Of a DNA stretch of 64,000 bases, positions 27,064 to 38,124 are shown one piece after another. Position 1 is the first letter of the stretch. The number at the start of each line of letters is the position of its first letter. The notes below the pieces were generated by a model. That model did not search any database and was not told where the DNA came from. It saw only the letters and a program-made list of their open reading frames with translations. Origin of the DNA: Epiperipatus broadwayi (taxonomy: Eukaryota > Onychophora > Udeonychophora > Euonychophora > Peripatidae). The stretch spans positions 14,398,364 through 14,462,363 of the forward strand of contig JAQFVV010000012.1 of the NCBI GenBank assembly GCA_028023455.1, in the 5' to 3' direction. The position numbers and the translations under genes were made by a program.

Positions 27064-27799
27064 GGTTATATTAGTGTTTATGGGCATCCAGTTGATGATG
27101 ATCCTGGATTAGTACAAAGGGAATATTCTTTAAAGTCCATACACTACATTTTATTTAGTTAGTATTTATTAGAAATTAAGTTTATAGTTGGCCAGTACAT
27201 TAATGGTATCAAGTGGCCAGAGCATTGATGATGATCAGCATGTTTTAATATCCCAGCATTATTGTTTTTATTGTTATATATTCTGATGGATTAGCACTTA
27301 AGTTTGTGCATCCAAATTAATGTTTAAATAATCTGTCTTAAGTTGGCCAGGGCTAAATAATTAACCTGGTCTATAGTAAACTCATTTTAAATCCAGTCAC
27401 CAGATTGACTGTTGATTTATTTATATTGTTAAGCATTCATGATGATGAATGGTTATTACTTTTGAATAATGCTAGTGAACTTATAGTTAATTATTCTTGT
27501 ACTTAATATAGGTAGCTGTGCTGATCTCTTATAATCTCATGCTCATTACTTTTATATTCCATTTTTATTAAATTTCATATTAAATTTTGAGTTGGTAACT
27601 GAGATTGAGGATGATGAATGCTATCATGCCAGGTTACATCCCAAATTTTCCATATCATTACAATATATATATATGATTAATAACTATATTAAATTATAAT
27701 TAGAATTTGTATTACTTATTATAGAGATTAAGAGCAGAACACCCAGAATTGGCATATCTTGATAAGAACACAACAATGTTAATCAAAAAAAATTTATAT

Positions 27800-28760
27800 A
27801 ATTCTTCAACTCACATAAAAGCAGCTCTCTACTTTAATGTCATCTATTATAAAGTTTGAACAATCAGTGGATTACCAAATGTCTTGCATTTTAACTTCTC
27901 AGACTAGTTTGTGGGTTTTGCCTTTATCAATAGGTTTTGGGATTCAAAACTGGAAGTAATGCAACTAGCTCTCTCTTTTAAGCCTATTTTATCCTTTGTA
28001 TTAACCTGAAATTCAGATCAGCTTAAAAATTGGAACCAAAGTCAACATTATCTATATGTTTTAATACTCTCCATTCTTTATATTAACCATAGGCACATTT
28101 TTTAAGTTAAGAATATTAACAATGACAAATCATTTAATTCTTTAGCTCACACCATATGATAAATTAAAAACCAACTACATATTTTTGTGACATCTAATAC
28201 AACTTCAATAGGTAATGTATACCCGATGCTCTATTAGATTTTAAATTTCCGCCCTCAGACTAGTTTCTAGCTATTGCTTCAATAATAGAATGAGATAAGG
28301 GTGCTGGATGCCTAATTGTGTATCTTATAAATTTGAGCTTCATTAATAAAGGCAAAGCCAAAAAATGATGTGAAGATGGGGATTGAAAATGCTATAGGGC
28401 ATCTGATAATCATTGATTATTTATGTTTATAATGATATTAGAAAGCTACTTTTATCAAAAAATGTGAGCTGAAAAATTAAATGATTCGATATTATTAACA
28501 TTTAATAACAAAAAACTCAATATTAAAAATATAGATATTAAATTGGAATTAGATCTATAATTGCTGAAGATGATTGACCATGGATTCAAAATCTTAGGCT
28601 GATTTGAAGTTTGTATTAATGGTAAAATGGAATTGAAGTTGATTTCTAGATGCATATCTGCATTTTTTAAAAATTCCAAGCACCCTATTTGAGGTGATTT
28701 AAAATGCAATGCAACATCAGGTAATCATTGATTACTCAAGCTTACAATAATAACACTAGA
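27800..28760 (-). repeat. Degenerate tandem units with hammerhead-like motif
   Basis: Two related stretches repeat with a spacing of about 310-360 bp. One pair is the minus-strand motif ACTAGTCTGAG at about 27895 and 28255, preceded by a small stem-loop. The other is AATCATTGATTA at 28404 and 28718. Read on the minus strand, the second motif is GAAACTAGTCTGAG, almost the same as the hammerhead-like core at 50883-50931. Divergence is high, so boundaries are approximate. Confidence 0.45.
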
Positions 28761-29140
28761 ATAGATAGATCTTTATGTTAGGATAAGATGATGATTCATC
28801 AAAGCTCTGATATGGTTTCTAATACAAATTCTTTTCTGGGTCTGGTCATCATGATCTCCTGCCATTGGTCATTTAAATTTACTACCAACAGTTGTAGTGT
28901 GTGTTTGTGATACTTTCACTGAACTGCATGGTCAGTAATTCTGACTCAGATTCTCTTTTGAATTTCTTTTAACTAAAACCTTCGACAATTCATAAAGCAA
29001 TGTTGGCAACTGGTTTAGTAAATTGGCAATTTTCAGTTGTGATGTTTACTCAAAGCAGTACAATTACAAATGGGTCATATTGCAACTGAATTTGTGATAG
29101 GCATTTCTTTTTGGTAAAAATTATATATTTAACTTTTTTT

Positions 29141-29206
29141 AGAAATCCATTTGCGTACCAATGAAAAGGACCTAGAAATCCATTTGTGTACCAATGAAAA
29201 GGACCT
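29141..29206. repeat. 33-bp tandem duplication
   Basis: The unit beginning AGAAATCCATTTG occurs twice head to tail (29141-29173 and 29174-29206) with a single difference (GCG versus GTG). Confidence 0.9.
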
Positions 29207-29339
29207 AAAAAGTCATCCAAAAATTGCCAGGCTATGTTGTCATGCCGAATAGATTATTCATTAAAACAATAAAATAGTAGTAATAATTAAAGAGAAAACA
29301 ATGAAAATACTGAATGTAACTATTATAAATATGATTTAT

Positions 29340-30470
29340 TTCTAAATAAAGGATCATGAAATGTCTGAATTTTGCTTGATGAAAATTATTTTAGGACGTA
29401 AAGGTAGCAGTTTTGGTAGTTAAGAAGTGTCAAGATTTAAATTTGATATAGTTATTCTTGGTGAAATTTATCTTCCAAAGAAGTTTAATAGAAGGAATTT
29501 TTGTTTTAGAAGATAAGATCAATTACTGAAGAAAAACTGCATGGTGTTGGGTTGCTGTAATATCTAATTTAGTATCTTTAAACTCATCAATGAAAAATTA
29601 ATGGTGTTAATAGTTGATTTGCACACTGATACCTGTAATCATTTTATTAATATATATGCTGCAACATTAGACTAGGAGCCAAAAAGATTTTATTTTTTGT
29701 CAATTTTAGCATTACTGCATTAATATCATTAAAAAGACAAATTCTTATTCTTGGAGACTTTAATATACATAGTTGCTACATACATTAGTCTGACCAAAAG
29801 TTATGGTATTGGTGCTGTAAATTCAGATAGTCTGCTTTACTGAATTTTTTTCACAATACATGAATTCATTATTAGTACTATGTATAGGAAAAAATTTGCT
29901 ATAAAGGATCATGAATATCATCAATGGCATTTAATAGATTACATTATAATTAGGAATCACAATATAAAAATTTGTTTTGCATGAATATTTGTGAATGCAG
30001 ATTGTTAGATAAATTATGGATTAATAGGTTTCAAGATTAAACTGCATTAAAAAGTAAATTTTATTTTAATCATATTTGCAAGAAAAGTGGCATTTGTTCT
30101 TTAGAAACCTTTACTATTGATGCTAAATTTCAATAGTTATTGTACTAGTATCTAAATAGCTAACATGGACTTTCAGTATTATCATATTACTGACCCATGA
30201 AATTATCTTAATAAATATATTATTGGCATAATTAAATCAATTCCTGGGTTTATTAAAAAGAATTTTATGACTAATTTTCTCATATTTCTTATGACTATTA
30301 AAAAGAAACATGACATTTTATTCAGCAGAATTATAAATTGAAAAAGACAAAAGCTATAAATGGTTGTTGGATCAAAATTGAAAAGAAATACATTCACTAA
30401 ACACTATCACTTTAGATTTTTTTGATGCATTGAAAATAACATATGGACCAGAAAATTGTATCATAATTCT
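29340..30470 (+). pseudogene. LINE ORF2 endonuclease half, broken
   Basis: Blocks in shifted frames match APE-type LINE endonuclease. They are INEKLMVLIVDL with NIYAATLD (near 29590-29670), RQILILGDFNIHS (about 29733, the GDFN catalytic block) and WHLIDYIIIRNHNI (about 29930, the C-terminal block). Then comes an ADCxxxxGLI segment, and a linker ending FFDALKITYGPEN at about 30445. This is the order seen in many invertebrate LINE ORF2 proteins before the reverse transcriptase. The matching reverse transcriptase half resumes at 47482 with the same YGP-type block, so one LINE copy appears split by the Penelope block between. Numerous stops show that it is long dead. Confidence 0.65.
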
Positions 30471-30699
30471 GTTATTGTTTTCCTGAAGGTTTGTGATGAT
30501 GGTATTTTATTTGTATTTATATATTGAACTATTTCCATCATCTAGTATAAAGTATTGAATGTCTTTAGAAAAATGTAATTATTTAAATTTTCAAAGTACA
30601 TTCAACTGTTAGTAATAGCACACAGGTTAGTATGTGCACCACATTTTGAGAGATTATGCTCTTCTTCAGATGTTGCTAACCTAACCGATGACAGTACTA

Positions 30700-30781
30700 C
30701 CATGGGAATTGAACCTGGACCCTTAGATTTTTCAATATTGAATTTTAAGGTAATGCTCTAACTAATAACCATCCTGCTTAA
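30700..30781 (-). other. tRNA-like module in the Penelope 3' region, copy 1
   Basis: On the minus strand a decayed A-box segment is followed by TTAGAGCATTACC and a B box, GGTTCAATTCCC. The same segment lies in the same place in the 47175-47246 copy, where the D-arm is intact. It is probably a tRNA-derived pol III promoter unit captured by the element and not a functional tRNA: the T and acceptor stems pair poorly. Confidence 0.5.
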
Positions 30782-31495
30782 AGGCAACAATCAGTAGAAA
30801 ATTTCATATACTTATCTAAGAGGTTTCTCCTGATTTCTCCACTTTTTCCTAAGAGCAAAGTTGCCTAGTGGTTTCCATACATTATGTATAGTTACATAGA
30901 TTGACTTATGAGGTTATTCACTATTGTCATGTGAACAGCTTCCTTGAATTTTCTTCTTTGTACCTTATCCTCCCTATCCAATTTTTTTCTATTTGCCCAA
31001 TTGAATATATATATTGTAACGAGCACAGATGTTCGTTACATTGTTTTTTTTCTTATATTTATTAAACATGAAAGTAAATTAAAAAGTTCGCATTTAAAAA
31101 TTTTCTTTAAGAATTAAAAATTGAAATTAAATATCATCTTAAACTCGTATATATTAAATCGCACAGATAATGAAAAATTATTAAAATAAAACTTTATTAG
31201 AGAAAAAGTATTTTAAAACTAAATTTTAAAAAGATTTGGAGATAGAATTATTTCTTTAAATTTATCTTTAAATATATCTTTGATTTGGAAAACAGGTTAA
31301 TTAATCAGAAATGGAAATGATAAATTTAATTAGTCAAATGTAAACCAGCCTTGGGCATTTAAATGTAAAAACATCAGTCAGATAGGAAAACAATAGAAAC
31401 TTTTAGCAAATGAAATAAATCCATTGGGAAATCGGACCTCAACGAAAAGGATCATCGCATCGATGACGTAATGTAAATGCAATCCTTCAAATGAA

Positions 31496-31504
31496 TATAA
31501 AAGG
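31496..31504 (+). promoter_or_regulatory. TATA box in left LTR
   Basis: TATAAAAGG lies 481 bp into the LTR and about 30 bp after GATGACGTAATG, a CRE/ATF-like site. The same arrangement recurs at 34428-34436 and, inverted, near 38755-38767. It is the probable U3 promoter; the start site is inferred. Confidence 0.6.
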
Positions 31505-32125
31505 ACAAGGTTGAAAATTATTAGTGATTGATTATTGATTATTACGATGTGACTATATGTAGTAGTACGGAGTTGGAGGTGATGGAATTGACAGACGCAC
31601 TGTCAATTCTGTCAGCTGTTAAAGAAAGGAGAAATGAACTATCGTTTTCTACATTGAGGACTAGTTAAAGCAAAAATCTCCGGATGGATAAATAAATCGG
31701 CCTTCAGAATATTAACCTCTTTAGGACGGCGTGGGAATTTACGTTCATGGCAAGCAACGGATAAAGTTGGACGTTTTAAAAATCGTAAGAACTTTATATT
31801 CACTTGAAACAATAAGAACTCTAAATTTTAAAACTTTTTAGTAAATAATGCAATAGAATCCTATCTGACCAAACTAAATTCTTCATTAATAATGTTATTT
31901 GATGTATTTGTTATTTATTTATTTAAAATCATTTCCATTTATTTAACTTTGTTCTTTAAGTTTATTTATGATTTCTGTTTTCCGATGAATTAAAATATAT
32001 CAATGTTAAACTTAAGTCGGGCATGAATGGCTGTATAGATTTGTAAAGTTATATTAGGGGAGGGTAATCTTAGGTTATTTGTTTCGTGGTTAGATTGGGT
32101 CAATGGATTGGATATATTGGTGTGA

Positions 32126-32434
32126 TTAGTAGATGTAATATTGATTCGCTACGGGCAGAATCGCTTCATACGCCGCACACTTCCGTTTGCCTATGGAAGG
32201 AATTATAAGTCGGATACCGCAGTTCCTTTCTATGGAGTTTTTTGTTTTATTGCTCTTCTTTGCAGATAGATGTAATATTCCTATCTCATAAGAGGCAATT
32301 TCTTCTCTTAACCTTTTGTGCTGCCGTATTTTATTACATTGAATACATCGATATATCAGATGAATTGATGCCAGTTTGACTACGAATTTTAGCCTAAGGT
32401 TAAATAGGGATAGAATGTTTATTTTCAAAAGCAA
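32126..32434 (-). CDS. Antisense 102-codon ORF of the long-LTR family, copy A
   Basis: An uninterrupted ORF runs antisense to the LTR's inferred transcription, inside the LTR. The product is basic, with a segment CIQCNKIRQHKRLREEIA and no recognised domain. The same ORF at full length occurs in all three LTR copies. The nucleotide difference from the inverted copy at 37816-38124 is a single base, giving Leu to Pro. Since the copies are young, an open frame alone does not prove selection. It may be fortuitous. Confidence 0.25.
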   Translation of the reverse strand: MLLKINILSLFNLRLKFVVKLASIHLIYRCIQCNKIRQHKRLREEIASYEIGILHLSAKKSNKTKNSIERNCGIRLIIPSIGKRKCAAYEAILPVANQYYIY

Positions 32435-32579
32435 ATTTATGTGGTCTATTCATACTCGACCCTAAATAGAAATGCATTAAATTTAAGTTGTTTATAGACG
32501 CTTGCATGGATTGTTTATGGGTTAACTATGTTTTGCGTTTCCATATTTGATCAAAATATATAGACATTCGATAAATAAT

Positions 32580-32666
32580 GATACCTTATGGTGAGTATCA
32601 AAAATGTATTTATTCGGATGTCTTTTAAGTTATTGGTGACAATGCAAGTATCTTATGGTGAATACT
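32580..32666. other. Pair of covarying stem-loops in left LTR
   Basis: GATAC-CTTATGGTGA-GTATC (32580-32599) and AGTAT-CTTATGGTGA-ATACT (32647-32666) have different 5-bp stems that both pair fully. They share an identical 10-base loop. A third member lies in the internal region at 33523-33542 with stem GGTAC/GTACC. Compensatory stem changes around a fixed loop suggest selected structure. Confidence 0.6.
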
Positions 32667-33222
32667 ATTGGGTTACGTATAAATTTCCCTCCGCAATTGT
32701 CAGTAATCAATAATTTTGTATTTTGATCGTTTATGTTTACTTTGAAATGTGTTTAACCGTGTAATCTATGTAACCGATCTATAGCAACATATTAAAACAA
32801 GCTTTTATAATCCCATCTGTGCGAACTTAATAAAAATGTAAAATTAGAATATAATAGTAATTAAATGTAAATTAAAGTCAAAAATCAAAGTTAAAAATAA
32901 TGTTAAAATGTAAAACTAATACTAAAATTTTAAATCTTATATATATGTGCATAAATAAATGTTTGTATGCTAATTACTGGCAGTGGCTTATTTTATTTAT
33001 TTTTTAATGTTGAAATCTAATTAGATAAGATATGATATTATTAAATCTCTGCTACTCCCTGAGCTAGTGACTGGGCTAACGACCGGATGCAAAATATTTA
33101 AAAAAAAAAATTTTTTTTTTTTACTTACGTATCTGCCTACTTTATAAATTTTCTAGGTTCAAATGCCTAGATGGCGCCCCGTAGTGCAGATTACGTTAAG
33201 TCCCTTTCTCCGGATCGTTACA

Positions 33223-33947
33223 ACTGGCTTTCCCAATCTGGGGCCGATCTTTAATAAACCACAAATACCCTGAGCAAATTTTGTCAAAATGAAATATTTT
33301 ATCTGTTTACATAAGTCGTATACTTTAAATCTTATAAAAGCTCTGCCAGTAAAAGAAATTGCGCATATATATTAAACACAAGAAAGTGAAAAAAATTTTA
33401 AAAACTAATTTTTGTTAAAAACAAAGTCAAAAGGTTGCAATAAATATTTTTTTTTTGTTGATATATATTATGCTTTAACGTGTATAGGCGCGCACAGCCA
33501 CGTAAGTTTATGATCGAAATGTGGTACCTTACGATGAGTACCATTGGGAATTTACTTCAGTGTAATCCTATTTAAGCATTTTAATCAGTCATAAATAAGT
33601 TGGTGGTATTTATAATTGTGCTGCAAATATACACGTTTAAACCCATTATTTCTTAAAACATATTTATCTCAATGCAACCTTATTTAAATAAATAATTTAT
33701 AAAATTTGCTTGTCATGCCGTATGTAAAAATAAAATGTATAAAATAAAATAGAACTCTTGTGGGGAGGGGTGTAAATGTAAATGGTCCTTAGGTAAGCGA
33801 TAGTCAACATTTTCTTTTTTTTTTTTGTATATAGTCTTTATACTAACCAAATGTTTTGTAAATTTTGTTAATCGTGTACCGTAATTACTAACCCTAAGTA
33901 AAATATTTTTTTTTTTGATCATTTTTTTTTAAGCAACTTTACTGATA
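33223..33947 (+). other. Internal region of the non-autonomous LTR element
   Basis: These 725 bp lie between the LTRs. TGGCTTTCCC starting at 33225 is a candidate primer binding site. A stem-loop at 33523-33542 matches the two LTR stem-loops. GTGGGGAGGGGTG near 33760 is the only strong purine tract, but it sits about 180 bp upstream of the right LTR instead of next to it. No protein domain is encoded. Confidence 0.6.
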
Positions 33948-36160
33948 TGTAACGAGCACAGACGTTCGTTACATTGTTTTTTTTTTATATTTATTAAACA
34001 TGAAAGTAAATTAAAAAGTTCGCATTTAAAAATTTTCGTTAAGAATTAAAAATTGAAATTAAATATCATCTTAAACTCGTATATATTAAATCGCACAGAT
34101 AATGAAAAATTATTAAAATAAAACTTTATTAGAGAAAAAGTATTTTAAAACTAAATTTTAAAAAGATTTGGAGATAGAATTATTTCTTTAAATTTATCTT
34201 TAAATATATCTTTGATTTGGAAAACAGGTTAATTAATCAGAAATGGAAATGATAAATTTAATTAGTCAAATGTAAACCAGCCTTGGGCATTTAAATGTAA
34301 AAACATCAGTCAGATAGGAAAACAATAGAAACTTTTAGCAAATGAAATAAATCCATTGGGAAATCGGACCTCAACGAAAAGGATCATCGCATCGATGACG
34401 TAATGTAAATGCAATCCTTCAAATGAATATAAAAGGACAAGGTTGAAAATTATTAGTGATTGATTATTGATTATTACGATGTGACTATATGTAGTAGTAC
34501 GGAGTTGGAGGTGATGGAATTGACAGACGCACTGTCAATTCTGTCAGCTGTTAAAGAAAGGAGAAATGAACTATCGTTTTCTACATTGAGGACTAGTTAA
34601 AGCAAAAATCTCCGGATGGATAAATAAATCGGCCTTCAGAATATTAACCTCTTTAGGACGGCGTGGGAATTTACGTTCATGGCAAGCAACGGATAAAGTT
34701 GGACGTTTTAAAAATCGTAAGAACTTTATATTCACTTGAAACAATAAGAACTCTAAATTTTAAAACTTTTTAGTAAATAATGCAATAGAATCCTATCTGA
34801 CCAAACTAAATTCTTCATTAATAATGTTATTTGATGTATTTGTTATTTATTTATTTAAAATCATTTCCATTTATTTAACTTTGTTCTTTAAGTTTATTTA
34901 TGATTTCTGTTTTCCGATGAATTAAAATATATCAATGTTAAACTTAAGTCGGGCATGAATGGCTGTATAGATTTGTAAAGTTATATTAGGGGAGGGTAAT
35001 CTTAGGTTATTTGTTTCGTGGTTAGATTGGGTCAATGGATTGGATATATTGGTGTGATTAGTAGATGTAATATTGATTCGCTACGGGCAGAATCGCTTCA
35101 TACACCGCACACTTCCATTTGCCTATGGAAGGAATTATAAGTCGGATACCGCAGTTCCTTTCTATGGAGTTTTTTGTTTTATTGCTCTTCTTTGCAGATA
35201 GATGTAATATTCCTATCTCATAAGAGGCAATTTCTTCTCTTAACCTTTTGTGCTGCCGTATTTTATTACATTGAATACATCGATATATCAGATGAATTGA
35301 TGCCAGTTTGACTACGAATTTTAGCCTAAGGTTAAATAGGGATAGAATGTTTATTTTCAAAAGCAAATTTATGTGGTCTATTCATACTCGACCCTAAATA
35401 GAAATGTATTAAATTTAAGTTGTTTATAGACACTTGCATGGATTGTTTATGGGTTAACTATGTTTTGCGTTTCCATATTTGATCAAAATATATAGACATT
35501 CGATAAATAATGATACCTTACGGTGAGTATCAAAAATGTATTTATTCGGATGTCTTTTAAGTTATTGGTGACAATGCAAGTATCTTATGGTGAATACTAT
35601 TGGGTTACGTATAAATTTCCCTCCGCAATTGTCAGTAATCAATAATTTTGTATTTTGATCGTTTATGTTTACTTTGAAATGTGTTTAACCGTGTAATCTA
35701 TGTAACCGATCTATAGCAACATATTAAAACAAGCTTTTATAATCCCATCTGTGCGAACTTAATAAAAATGTAAAATTAGAATATAATAGTAATTAAATGT
35801 AAATTAAAGTCAAAAATCAAAGTTAAAAATAATGTTAAAATGTAAAACTAATACTAAAATAATTTTAAATCTTATATATATGTGCATAAATAAATGTTTG
35901 TATGCTAATTACTGGCAGTGGCTTATTTTATTTATTTTTTAATGTTGAAATCTAATTAGATAAGATATGATATTATTAAATCTCTGCTACTCCCTGAGCT
36001 AGTGACTGGGCTAACGACCGGATGCAAAATATTTAAAAAAAAAAAATTTTTTTTTTTTTACTTACGTATCTGCCTACTTTATAAATTTTTCTAGGTTCAA
36101 ATGCCTAGATGGCGCCCCGTAGTGCAGATTACGTTAAGTCCCTTTCTCCGGTTAGTTACA
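33948..36160 (+). repeat. Right LTR (2213 bp) of the non-autonomous element
   Basis: A near-identical direct copy of 31015-33222 with the terminal hairpin, TATA box (34428-34436), antisense ORF and both stem-loops (35512-35531 and 35579-35598). The first stem-loop here has loop CTTACGGTGA. It ends GTTAGTTACA, where the left copy has GATCGTTACA. Confidence 0.85.
35058..35366 (-). CDS. Antisense 102-codon ORF of the long-LTR family, copy B
   Basis: Same ORF as at 32126-32434, with two amino-acid differences near the C-terminus (Arg to Trp and Ala to Val). Product unknown. See copy A for caveats. Confidence 0.25.
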   Translation of the reverse strand: MLLKINILSLFNLRLKFVVKLASIHLIYRCIQCNKIRQHKRLREEIASYEIGILHLSAKKSNKTKNSIERNCGIRLIIPSIGKWKCAVYEAILPVANQYYIY

Positions 36161-37583
36161 ATATATATAATTAATAAGGTCATAAATTTCATAACATTCT
36201 TTTAAGCTTGCATTTAATGATTACTATATGGAGCTTACCAATAGCTCTCTAATCAAGCTTTATTTTATAAGTGCCAAAATAGAAAGAATTCAAAATCTCT
36301 TTCGGAAATACACATAGTCTGCTACCTTAGATAAATCTGTTTTCTTTCTTATTACCAGTTTGAGCTCTTGCAATCACCCTTCAATGAGGCAATTGATCTC
36401 ATTAATATACGTTCTTCCACATTCACATGGAATTCCATAGATGCAGTTTTTGCTTTTCAGCATTTCAAGTTTAAGCTTTGTAGATGTGTAATAACAAATG
36501 TGGACTTGGTCAGTGAAGTATTGAATAGCTTCATGCTCACAGATCTAACCGCTTCAGCTTCACCTATTTAAATAGAAAGTAGGTTGAAGTAAAGAAGGGT
36601 TCCCCTCTTTTCTTCCATAGCATAAGCTTGTGGTTAAAACACCTGTAGAGGTCCCTACTATTGCATTTTATATGCATATTATCGAGGTTATAACCTCAGT
36701 AAATATTAAATCCTCATAAGGTAGTATGGCTCTGAAAGTTGTTGTAATGTTATACTGATTGCAGATATTCTTTGATTTGCCTGCTATTTTTGATACATCT
36801 GGATTCACTACAGTACCAATAATTTTTTTTAGATGATTCTTTTGTTATCTATTTAAGGTCTTCTTAATAACAGCTCATGGATTACCATTTTTCATATGAG
36901 TTTGTTCTATATAGATCTTTTTTCAAATCACTGGTTTCTGAACAAATTTTTTTGCTCTGTTCGATAGTAATAGTATAACTCTATATTTTGTGTTTCTGGT
37001 ATGATTATATATATATATTGTAACAATCCGGAGAAAGCGACTTCACGTTAACTGCACTACGGGCGCCATCTAGGCATTTGAACCTAGAAAAATTTATAAA
37101 GTAGGCAGATACGTAAGTCAAAAAAAAAAAATTTTTTTTTTTTATTTTGATTCCGGTCGTTAGCCCATGTCACTAGCTCAGGGAGTAGCAGAGATTTAAT
37201 AATATCATATCTTATCTAATTAGATTTCAACATTAAAAAATAAATAAAATAAGCCACTGCCAGTAATTAGCATACAAACATTTATTTATGCACATATATA
37301 TAAGATTTAAAATTATTTTAGTATTAGTTTTACATTTTAACATTTAACATTATTTTTAACTTTGATTTTTGACTTTAATTTACATTTAATTACTATTATA
37401 TTCTAATTTTACATTTTAATTAAGTTCGCACAGATAAATTTATGAAAGCTTGTTTATAATGTTGAATATAGATCGGTTACATAGATTTCACGGTCAAAAA
37501 CATTTCAAAGTAAACATAAACGATCAAAATACAAAATTATTGATTACTGACAATTGCGGAGGGAAATTTATACGTAACCCAAT

Positions 37584-37670
37584 AGTATTCACCATAAGAT
37601 ACTTGCATTGTCACCAATAACTTAAAAGACATCCGAATAAATACATTTTAGATACTCACCGTAAGGTATC
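37584..37670. other. Pair of covarying stem-loops in the solo LTR
   Basis: AGTAT-TCACCATAAG-ATACT (37584-37603) and GATAC-TCACCGTAAG-GTATC (37651-37670) are the reverse-strand counterparts of the stem-loops in the other LTRs. Confidence 0.6.
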
Positions 37671-37815
37671 ATTATTTATCGAATGTCTATATATTTTGAT
37701 CAAATATGGAAACGCAAAACATAGTTAACCAATAAACAATCCATGCAAGCGTCTATAAACAACTTAAATTTAATGCATTTCTATTTAGGGTCGAGTATGA
37801 ATAGACCACATAAAT

Positions 37816-38124
37816 TTGCTTTTGAAAATAAACATTCTATCCCTATTTAACCTTAGGCCAAAATTCGTAGTCAAACTGGCATCAATTCATCTGATATATC
37901 GATGTATTCAATGTAATAAAATACGGCAGCACAAAAGGTTAAGAGAAGAAATTGCCTCTTATGAGATAGGAATATTACATCTATCTGCAAAGAAGAGCAA
38001 TAAAACAAAAAACTCCATAGAAAGGAACTGCGGTATCCGACTTATAATTCCTTCCATAGGCAAACGGAAGTGTGCGGCGTATGAAGCGATTCTGCCCGTA
38101 GCGAATCAATATTACATCTACTAA
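37816..38124 (+). CDS. 102-codon ORF of the long-LTR family, copy C
   Basis: Same ORF as at 32126-32434, here on the plus strand because the LTR is inverted. One amino-acid difference from copy A (Leu14 to Pro). No domain recognised; coding status unproven. Confidence 0.25.
   Translation: MLLKINILSLFNLRPKFVVKLASIHLIYRCIQCNKIRQHKRLREEIASYEIGILHLSAKKSNKTKNSIERNCGIRLIIPSIGKRKCAAYEAILPVANQYYIY

Larger units (their letters stand above)
31015..33222 (+). repeat. Left LTR (2208 bp) of the non-autonomous element
   Basis: Begins with a perfect 8-bp terminal hairpin (TGTAACGA ... TCGTTACA within the first 26 bases). It has a TATA box at 31496-31504 after a TGACGTAA element. It also has two stem-loops with a common loop (32580-32599 and 32647-32666) and an A/T homopolymer block near 33100. 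Confidence 0.85.
31015..36160 (+). mobile_element. Non-autonomous LTR element with 2.2-kb LTRs
   Basis: Two direct repeats (31015-33222 and 33948-36160) start TGTAACGAGC and end GTTACA. They differ by roughly ten substitutions and a few small indels, so the insertion is young. They enclose only 725 bp with no reverse transcriptase or gag. ATAT flanks both outer ends, but the inner junctions do not match, so this is one LTR element and not two insertions. Right after the left LTR, TGGCTTTCCCAATC is a plausible primer binding site. The layout is that of a LARD-like element (large LTR retrotransposon derivative without pol), mobilised in trans. It inserted in an (AT)n site inside the minus-strand Penelope copy. 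Confidence 0.8.

Noticed and set aside
36368-36571. Plus-strand ORF of 67 codons
   Set aside because: It is the antisense shadow of the minus-strand Penelope endonuclease region, where IPCECGRTYI is readable on the other strand.
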